Shown here: in pieces, positions 1 through 4,675 of the stretch
How the letters are laid out: each line of letters begins with the position of its first letter
Numbering within the stretch: the stretch's first letter is position 1
DNA from: M3007 sp032115775
GTDB lineage: Bacteria; Bacteroidota; Bacteroidia; Chitinophagales; Saprospiraceae
DNA: 7,647 nt
Direction: 5' to 3'
Assembly: GCA_032115775.1 (NCBI GenBank)
Contig: JAUMBL010000208.1
Span: forward strand, 1-7,647
Position numbers and translations under genes: made by a program
The notes under the pieces: model-generated
Told to the model about the DNA's origin: nothing
Database searches by the model: none
What the model saw: the letters and a program-made list of their open reading frames with translations, nothing else

Positions 1-59
1 GCGTTGAACTCGAGTTGGAGTTCGCCAATCGTCTTGGTGGAAGTGAGTTCTATTTTCAT
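1..59 (-). CDS. 5' end of an unidentified small gene, cut by the window edge
   Basis: On the minus strand an ATG at 59-57 opens a reading frame that runs off the left edge. The visible residues are MKIELTSTKTIGELQLEFNA, the last codon being incomplete. It starts 37 bp after the ccoI stop on the same strand, so the two probably share a transcript. The leader is AT-rich with no Shine-Dalgarno sequence, as is usual in Bacteroidota. The pattern of a charged start followed by an 'IGELQ..FN' helix resembles short hypothetical proteins I have seen in this phylum, but I cannot name a domain from 19 residues. It is clearly not CcoS, the short membrane protein that often follows ccoI, because there is no hydrophobic N-terminal segment. 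Confidence 0.6.
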   Translation of the reverse strand, partial: MKIELTSTKTIGELQLEFN

Positions 60-96
60 AGTTGTTGAATTGAAAAAATGAATTTTGATTTGGAAA

Positions 97-2598
97 TTAG
101 GATTGGGGGGTATTTTGAGATTGTTTAGCGCGCAATTTGCCATTGTGCTGAATTCGAAATCCGGAATTCGCATTCTGCCATTCCGTGCTGCCTATTCCAA
201 AGAGTACGATCGTCAGGGCGCTCAGGGGCATTAAAATCGCGGCGACAACGGGTGAGAGCGTGCCGGTGACGGCGTAGCTCAGTCCGACCACATTGTACAT
301 GCCGGCGAGCAGATAGGCGCGGTTCACAGTGGTGACGCCCCATTTGGACAGATTGAAGAATTGGGGCAACTGTGCGAAGGCGTCGGCGTGGAGGATCGCG
401 TCGCAGGCCGGCGTGAAATTGTTCGTGTTTTCCGTGACCACGATCCCGATATCGCTTTGTTGCAGCGCGCCGGCGTCATTCAGACCGTCGCCGAACATAA
501 GCACTTTTTTACCTTCGGCCTGGAGGGCGCGGATAAAGGCCAGTTTGTCCTGCGGGCTTTGATTGAAGCGCATCGCTTCGGGTTCGGGGAACAGCGCGCG
601 CAGGGGCTCGGCCTCGCGGTCGTTGTCGCCGGAGAGCAGCCACACCTTTTTTCCTTGTCGGCGGAAATACGCGAGCAAATCTTCCAGTCCGTCGCGATAG
701 CGGTTTTTGATCTCAAAATAGCCGCGCAAGCTGCCGTCTATTTCCAGAAAAACGCCTTTTTCCGCCTGCGCTTGTCCGGTGATGAAATCGGCGGATCCCA
801 GGCGTATATGCCTTCCCGCGATGCGGCCGCTGAGGCCTTTCCCGATCTGCTCCTCAAACTGCTCGACTTGGTCGAGGGTGATTTGGGGCATGGATTCAAA
901 AATTTGCCGGCTGAGCGGGTGGTTGCTTTGGCGCGTGAGGGTTTTTACGGCGATCTGCTCGGTGGGCCGGAGCGCGCCGGGCAGATCGGGTGCGAGGTTG
1001 TGAAAGCGGACGGCATTTTGCGAAATATTGGTGATAGTGCCTGTTTTGTCTAACACCACGGCGTCCACATTGGAAAAGCCCTCCACCACCTGCGTATTTT
1101 TTACATAAAATTGCCGATATCCCAAGAGGCGCAGGATATTTCCCATAGTAAACGGGATGGCCAGCGCCACGGCGCAGGGGCAGGCAATGATGAGCACGGC
1201 GGTGAATGCGTTGATGGCGACCGACATGTCCCTGGGCGCCCACCAGGCCAGTGCGGTAAATGCGACCAACAGAATGACCGTGGTGAAATACCGCCCGGCG
1301 CGGTCGGCCAGTGCGCCGACATGGCTTTTGGTTTTGGATTTAAAGGCCTCGTCGTTCCAAAGCTGGGTGAGGTAACTGGTAGATACCTTGCGGGTGAGGC
1401 TGATTTCAATGGTGGCGCCGAGTTGTTTGCCGCCGGCAAAAATCTGGTCGCCGCTTTTCAGGCTTACCGGATCGGCTTCGCCGGTGACAAAGCTATAGTC
1501 CACTTGCGCCTCCCCTTTGAGCAGGATGCCGTCGGCGGGGATGAGTTCGCTGTGGCGTATGAGGATAATATCGCCTGGGTGCAGGCGCTGAACCGGCACG
1601 GCCTGTTCGGTGGTATCGTTTCGGCGGACAGTTGCGGCGACGGGGAAGTAGGATTTGTAGTCGCGCTCAAAAGACAAATGGTGGAAGGTTTTTTGCTGGA
1701 ACCACTTGCCGGTCAGCAGGAAAAAAATCAGTCCGGCAAACGAATCCATATAACCCGCGCCGGTATGGCCGACGATTTCCCAGACGGAGCGGCCGTAAAG
1801 TGCGAGTATTCCCAGCGAAAGTGGGACGTCAATATTCAAATGGCCGTGTCGCAGGCCGTTCCAGGCAGAAATCAGGTAATCCCGCGCGCTGTACAGCAGC
1901 ACGGGGGTGGCAATCAGCAGGTTCAGGTAGCCGAATGCATGGAAGAACCAGCCGTCTTCCGCTTTTTCCAGTCCGAGATACTCCGGAAAACTGAGCAGCA
2001 TGATGTTCCCAAAAGCAAAGCCGGCTACGCCTATTTTATAATAGAGCGTGCGATCGACTGCGCGCGGGCGCGCGTCCTCGCTGACGTCCCCCAGATTGAT
2101 TTCCGGCGGATACCCGATGCCGGCGAGCATCGCGGCGATTTGGCGGAGACCGGTTTGGGTTTCGTCATAATGTACCGTCACGGTTTTCCTCAAAAAATTG
2201 ACTTTGGAGTGCAGGATGCCGCCGTCCAGCTTGTATAAGTGCTCTAATAGCCAGATACAAGAGGCGCAGTGCATTTGCGGCAGGTAAAATTCCACCCGCG
2301 CCGTCTGGCCGTCGGAAAAACGAATCAGCTTGCGGCGCACCTCCTCGTCGTCCAGCCAGGCATACGCCCGCGCATCGCGCCGTTCGCGAACCGACACGCC
2401 GCGCGCATCGTCCAGTCGGTAATATTGGCAAAGATCCGCTTCTTGCAAGATTTGATAAACCATCTGGCAGCCCTCACAGCAGAAATGCTTGTCGTCCAGC
2501 CGCAAACGGTCGTCCGGACAAGGCTCCTGACAGTGGTAGCAGTGCAAGAGGGCTTCCGGTATGCGCCTCGGCGGCGTTAAAACGGTATTTTCCTTCAT
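97..2598 (-). CDS. ccoI: CcoI/FixI-type copper-translocating P-type ATPase
   Basis: 833-residue inner-membrane P1B-type ATPase that exports copper from the cytoplasm for maturation of cbb3-type cytochrome c oxidase (the role is family knowledge). In order it shows: an N-terminal Cys-rich metal-binding domain (C20, C23, C27, and C40-C41..C44 in FCCEGC); a heavy-metal-associated domain with MHCASC (C111, C114); about eight membrane segments (roughly 185-205, 219-238, 253-272, 282-298, 435-453, 459-483, 752-772, 778-803); the actuator TGE (372-374); the transport-site CPC (473-475); the phosphorylated Asp in DKTGT (D517); HP (560-561); GDGLND (703-708); and Y768-N769. The Cys-rich domain before the HMA separates CcoI from CopA exporters. 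The start at 2598 puts this domain at the expected distance from the N-terminus. The TM8 motif reads MPLSA (790-794) rather than the MxxSS of many Cu(I) pumps. The C-terminal tail after about residue 806 is polar and overlaps a repeat-like sequence. No other cbb3 genes are visible. Confidence 0.93.
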   Translation of the reverse strand: MKENTVLTPPRRIPEALLHCYHCQEPCPDDRLRLDDKHFCCEGCQMVYQILQEADLCQYYRLDDARGVSVRERRDARAYAWLDDEEVRRKLIRFSDGQTARVEFYLPQMHCASCIWLLEHLYKLDGGILHSKVNFLRKTVTVHYDETQTGLRQIAAMLAGIGYPPEINLGDVSEDARPRAVDRTLYYKIGVAGFAFGNIMLLSFPEYLGLEKAEDGWFFHAFGYLNLLIATPVLLYSARDYLISAWNGLRHGHLNIDVPLSLGILALYGRSVWEIVGHTGAGYMDSFAGLIFFLLTGKWFQQKTFHHLSFERDYKSYFPVAATVRRNDTTEQAVPVQRLHPGDIILIRHSELIPADGILLKGEAQVDYSFVTGEADPVSLKSGDQIFAGGKQLGATIEISLTRKVSTSYLTQLWNDEAFKSKTKSHVGALADRAGRYFTTVILLVAFTALAWWAPRDMSVAINAFTAVLIIACPCAVALAIPFTMGNILRLLGYRQFYVKNTQVVEGFSNVDAVVLDKTGTITNISQNAVRFHNLAPDLPGALRPTEQIAVKTLTRQSNHPLSRQIFESMPQITLDQVEQFEEQIGKGLSGRIAGRHIRLGSADFITGQAQAEKGVFLEIDGSLRGYFEIKNRYRDGLEDLLAYFRRQGKKVWLLSGDNDREAEPLRALFPEPEAMRFNQSPQDKLAFIRALQAEGKKVLMFGDGLNDAGALQQSDIGIVVTENTNNFTPACDAILHADAFAQLPQFFNLSKWGVTTVNRAYLLAGMYNVVGLSYAVTGTLSPVVAAILMPLSALTIVLFGIGSTEWQNANSGFRIQHNGKLRAKQSQNTPQS
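159..175. repeat. Repeat-like segment inside the 3' end of ccoI
   Basis: ATCCGGAATTCGCATTC matches ATCCTTAATTCGCAATTC at 3206-3223 on the same strand, with two mismatches and one gap. It encodes part of the polar C-terminal tail of CcoI. Chance similarity cannot be excluded at this length. Confidence 0.3.
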
Positions 2599-2821
2599 AA
2601 TATGCGCTGAGCGTAAACAATACGGTGTAAAGGTGCCCGGATTTTCGGATCGAGCGCATGAGCGGGGTCAGTGCTCACGCTGACATTTATCCGGCCTGTC
2701 AGAAAATGGCCGAATGCGGATTCAATCCTGAAAAAGTGCCATAAAGCGGATAAACTGTCCTACCTTCGCCTTCCAAACCAGCTGCATCTTTGCCCCATCT
2801 TTTGAATCTAATTTTCTAAAA
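2599..2821. other. Divergent intergenic region between ccoI and thioredoxin, with two small hairpins
   Basis: No gene of its own is supported here. Two potential stem-loops lie side by side. The first is GTCAGTG / CGCTGAC (2667-2684), a 7-bp stem with one G-T wobble and the 4-nt loop CTCA. The second is CGGCC / GGCCG (2692-2712), with an 11-nt loop. Neither is followed by a T-run in either direction, so they do not look like intrinsic terminators. The region must carry the ccoI promoter on the minus strand, but I see no convincing TAnnTTTG match there. Confidence 0.4.
2761..2768 (+). promoter_or_regulatory. Possible -7 box of the thioredoxin promoter
   Basis: TACCTTCG differs from the Bacteroidota -7 consensus TAnnTTTG at one base and lies 53 bp before the thioredoxin start. 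The -33 position shows only a weak GTG in place of TTG. CATCTTTG at 2785-2792 is an alternative with one mismatch. Confidence 0.3.
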
Positions 2822-3115
2822 ATGACGTTCTCTGAATTAATTCGCAGCGACAAACCCGTGCTGATTGACTTTTCCGCCGAGTGGTGCGGCCCCTGCAAAA
2901 TGTTGGCGCCCGTCTTGGAGCAGGTAAAACGCCAAATCGGTGATGAAGCCACCATCGTCAAACTCGACGTGGACAAAAACCAAGCGGTCGCCGCTTCCTA
3001 TAATGTGATGGCCGTGCCCACCTTGATCCTTTTCAAAAAAGGAAAACCGGTCTGGCGCCATGCCGGCCTCACCGGCGCGGCGGATTTGGTTGCAGTGATT
3101 CAACAAAACAAATAA
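2822..3115 (+). CDS. Thioredoxin
   Basis: 97-residue cytoplasmic thioredoxin, a general disulfide reductant that is itself reduced by thioredoxin reductase. The active site WCGPC is at residues 21-25 (C22 and C25 are the redox pair), preceded by the usual DFSAE and followed by K26. The cis-proline is P66 in VPT, and the GK-rich turn (FKKGK) follows. There is no signal peptide or lipobox, so it is a cytosolic TrxA-like protein rather than a periplasmic TlpA/ResA protein. It is about ten residues shorter at the N-terminus than E. coli TrxA. No earlier in-frame ATG exists in the upstream stretch I checked, and this short form is common in Bacteroidota. It is transcribed divergently from ccoI. 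A 112-bp repeat-bearing spacer separates it from the next gene, so co-transcription is uncertain. Confidence 0.93.
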   Translation: MTFSELIRSDKPVLIDFSAEWCGPCKMLAPVLEQVKRQIGDEATIVKLDVDKNQAVAASYNVMAVPTLILFKKGKPVWRHAGLTGAADLVAVIQQNK

Positions 3116-3227
3116 CAGATTAGGGAATGGGGAGTAGGGATTAGGCAGGTCAGGGTTTTTTCTGCCAAAATTCTCAGAAATTGCCCGGCTGCGTCCCAAT
3201 CCCTCATCCTTAATTCGCAATTCAATA
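3116..3227. repeat. Intergenic degenerate heptanucleotide repeats in inverted arrangement
   Basis: Right after the thioredoxin stop lie four consecutive heptamers in one register (3121-3148): TAGGGAA, TGGGGAG, TAGGGAT, TAGGCAG. On the opposite strand, the end of the spacer (about 3192-3212) reads TAAGGAT, GAGGGAT, TGGGACG, the same kind of heptad inverted. GGAGTAGGGATTAGG (3131-3145) could pair with CCCAATCCCTCATCC (3195-3209) at 12 of 15 positions, giving a long imperfect hairpin. The spacer ends in TTAATTCGCAATTC. Similar TAGGGAN-type strings are scattered between genes in several Bacteroidota, and heptanucleotide repeats (STRR) are known in cyanobacteria. The family assignment here is inference. 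Confidence 0.6.
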
Positions 3228-3623
3228 ATGTTGTTCAAAAAAAGTTCTAAGGCCTACTCCGTTTTTCACCTCAAATGTCCGCGCTGCCACGAAGGCGAGA
3301 CCTTCGAGACCGGCAGTTGGAGTTTTGTGAAGCCATTTGACATGTTGGAGCAATGCCCTCGTTGCAAGTTGAATTATTTTCCGGAACCGGGGTATTACTA
3401 CGGCGCGATGTTTATTTCGTACATCTGGACCGGTTGGTTCTGTCTGTTGTTCGTCCTGTTTTTTCACTGGATACTAAAATGGAGCCAGACGGTGGCATTT
3501 GGCCTGCTCATCGCCTTTCTGGCCGTCAATTTTGTGTATATTTTCCGAATATCCCGGCTGATGTGGATCAATCTCAATGTCGGATATGATCCGGATGCGA
3601 TTTCAAAGTACGGGAAACCCTGA
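3228..3623 (+). CDS. DUF983 family membrane protein with N-terminal zinc-ribbon-like motif
   Basis: 131-residue protein of unknown function. Two CPRC knuckles (C17/C20 and C43/C46) form a zinc-ribbon-like N-terminal domain about 50 residues long. The PEPGYYYGAMF segment (52-62) typical of DUF983 follows. Two hydrophobic membrane segments come next (about 60-80 and 88-106), and the protein ends in a short polar tail. The paired cysteines suggest metal binding on the side of the membrane facing the N-terminus, probably the cytoplasm, but the family has no established role that I know of. The ATG at 3228 gives the expected spacing to the first CPRC. A longer reading of the next gene would overlap its 3' end by 47 bp, but I reject that start. 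Confidence 0.88.
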   Translation: MLFKKSSKAYSVFHLKCPRCHEGETFETGSWSFVKPFDMLEQCPRCKLNYFPEPGYYYGAMFISYIWTGWFCLLFVLFFHWILKWSQTVAFGLLIAFLAVNFVYIFRISRLMWINLNVGYDPDAISKYGKP

Positions 3624-3644
3624 ACTTTGCGCGCTCTTCGCCTG

Positions 3645-3675
3645 TTTGCGGCTCAAATTGAGCCAAATATTTTTG
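3645..3675 (+). promoter_or_regulatory. Candidate promoter (-33 TTTG, -7 TATTTTTG) for the AraC-type gene
   Basis: TTTG at 3645-3648 and TATTTTTG at 3668-3675 are both exact matches to the Bacteroidota vegetative promoter (TTTG / TAnnTTTG), with a 19-nt spacer inside the usual 17-23 range. The expected transcription start, about 3679-3681, falls on the apparent TTG start codon of the regulator. Either the message is leaderless, or the box is fortuitous, or translation starts elsewhere. Confidence 0.45.
3650..3664. promoter_or_regulatory. 15-bp palindrome inside the promoter spacer; possible operator or weak terminator
   Basis: GGCTCAAATTGAGCC has perfect 7-bp arms around one central base and lies entirely between the -33 and -7 boxes, where a bound protein would block RNA polymerase. 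As RNA it can also fold into a 5-6 bp stem followed, after AAATA, by a T-run (3670-3674). It could therefore act instead as a weak terminator for the DUF983 gene, which ends 27 bp upstream. Confidence 0.4.
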
Positions 3676-3678
3676 CCC

Positions 3679-4572
3679 TTGCAGAAAAAAATTCCAACAT
3701 ACAGTATCTGTAATTTGCTGGGCGCCGACCAGTGTGTGGCTGAATTCACCCTTGCGCGCCTCAGCGATTATCTACGCCAACACCCGGATTTGGCGTCTCC
3801 GCATAGGCATGCCTTCTACCAAATCGTGCTTTTCACGGAGGGCGGCGGCAGCCATACCATTGATTTTCATACCTATCCGGTGCGCCCGCATCAGGTTTAT
3901 TACCTGGCGCCCGGACAAATTCACGGCTGGAATTTTGACGAACAGGTCGAAGGCTTTGTGTTGAATTTCAATGAGAGTTTCTTTACGGCCATTTGCCATA
4001 ATCCGAACTTTGTCACGGAGTTTCCCATTTTTAATAATATCATCGGCGAACCCGTGAACGTCCTGGAAACGGAGTGTTGCAGCGAAATACACGGCCTGCT
4101 CGAGCGCATGCTCGCGGAATACCGCAGCGAGGCGGATTTTCGGCAGGATTTTCTCCGCGCCCTGCTGCTGCAACTCTTGGTCATGCTGTCCCGCAATATG
4201 CCCGCGCGAACCGCCAAGCCGAACAGCAAACACCAACTGACGATCCTGCGCAACTTCGAACGCCTGATCGAACTACACTACCGGGATAAACGCCTTCCGC
4301 GCGATTACGCGGAAATGCTCTTTATCACCCCCAACCACCTCAACGCACTCACCAACGGCCTGATCGGAAAACCTGCCGGGGAACTGATCCGCGACCGTGT
4401 GCTGCTGGAAGCTAAACGGCTGCTCGTAAATTCAGATTATTCCATTACGCAAATTGCAGATATGCTGTCTTTTGAGGATAATGCCTATTTTACCAGGTTC
4501 TTTAAAAAATATACCGGTATGTCGCCGGAAAATTTCCGACAGACGTATGAAAATGATCTGGTCGTCGGTTAA
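3679..4572 (+). CDS. AraC-family transcriptional regulator
   Basis: Cytoplasmic DNA-binding regulator of 297 residues if translated from the TTG at 3679. The protein then starts (M)QKKIPTYSI, which fits the beginning of many Bacteroidota AraC proteins. An in-frame ATG at 3577 would add 34 residues but overlaps the DUF983 gene by 47 bp, and the added sequence looks unlike this family. The N-terminal part holds an AraC-type cupin sensor domain (about residues 40-90, from SPHRHAFYQIVLFTEGGG to LAPGQIHGW). A helical linker follows. The C-terminal HTH_18 domain has its two helix-turn-helix units at about 206-230 (LPRDYAEMLFITPNHLN) and 256-287 (ITQIADMLSFEDNAYFTRFF, ending in the family signature FFKKYTGMSPENFR). 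The effector is unknown. katG starts 103 bp downstream on the same strand, making it the first candidate target. Confidence 0.9.
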   Translation: MQKKIPTYSICNLLGADQCVAEFTLARLSDYLRQHPDLASPHRHAFYQIVLFTEGGGSHTIDFHTYPVRPHQVYYLAPGQIHGWNFDEQVEGFVLNFNESFFTAICHNPNFVTEFPIFNNIIGEPVNVLETECCSEIHGLLERMLAEYRSEADFRQDFLRALLLQLLVMLSRNMPARTAKPNSKHQLTILRNFERLIELHYRDKRLPRDYAEMLFITPNHLNALTNGLIGKPAGELIRDRVLLEAKRLLVNSDYSITQIADMLSFEDNAYFTRFFKKYTGMSPENFRQTYENDLVVG

Positions 4573-4657
4573 GCGGGTTTTTACGCGTTTTATCCCCGGA
4601 AAAATGCAACATTCCCCCCTAAATCGTGTTTCACAGCTTCGCAGGTGTATAGAATAC

Positions 4658-4674
4658 TATTAAAATTTTTAATA
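4658..4674. promoter_or_regulatory. 17-bp AT palindrome nearly abutting the katG start codon
   Basis: TATTAAAATTTTTAATA has perfect 8-bp arms around a central T and ends one base before the katG ATG. It may be an operator or an RNA element affecting initiation. AT-rich leaders are common in this phylum, so chance is a real alternative. The rest of the 103-bp gap between the AraC gene and katG shows no strong terminator and only a poor -7-like box (CAGCTTCG, about 4634-4641). Confidence 0.35.
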
Positions 4675-4675
4675 T

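Noticed and set aside
1111..2238. 375-codon open frame antisense to ccoI
   Set aside because: It lies entirely within the ccoI coding region, whose motifs are all intact. The antisense product has no recognisable features.
3144..3166. GGCAG / CTGCC hairpin after thioredoxin as a terminator
   Set aside because: The stem has only 5 bp and the T-run lies in the loop rather than after the stem, so it does not fit an intrinsic terminator.
3577..3678. Upstream ATG extension of the AraC regulator by 34 residues
   Set aside because: The extension overlaps the DUF983 gene by 47 bp, crosses the promoter and palindrome, and its residues do not look like an AraC N-terminus. The TTG at 3679 gives a family-like start.
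4454..4663. 69-codon plus-strand frame overlapping the end of the AraC gene and the katG leader
   Set aside because: Most of it is an out-of-frame reading of the conserved second helix-turn-helix, and it has no feature of its own.
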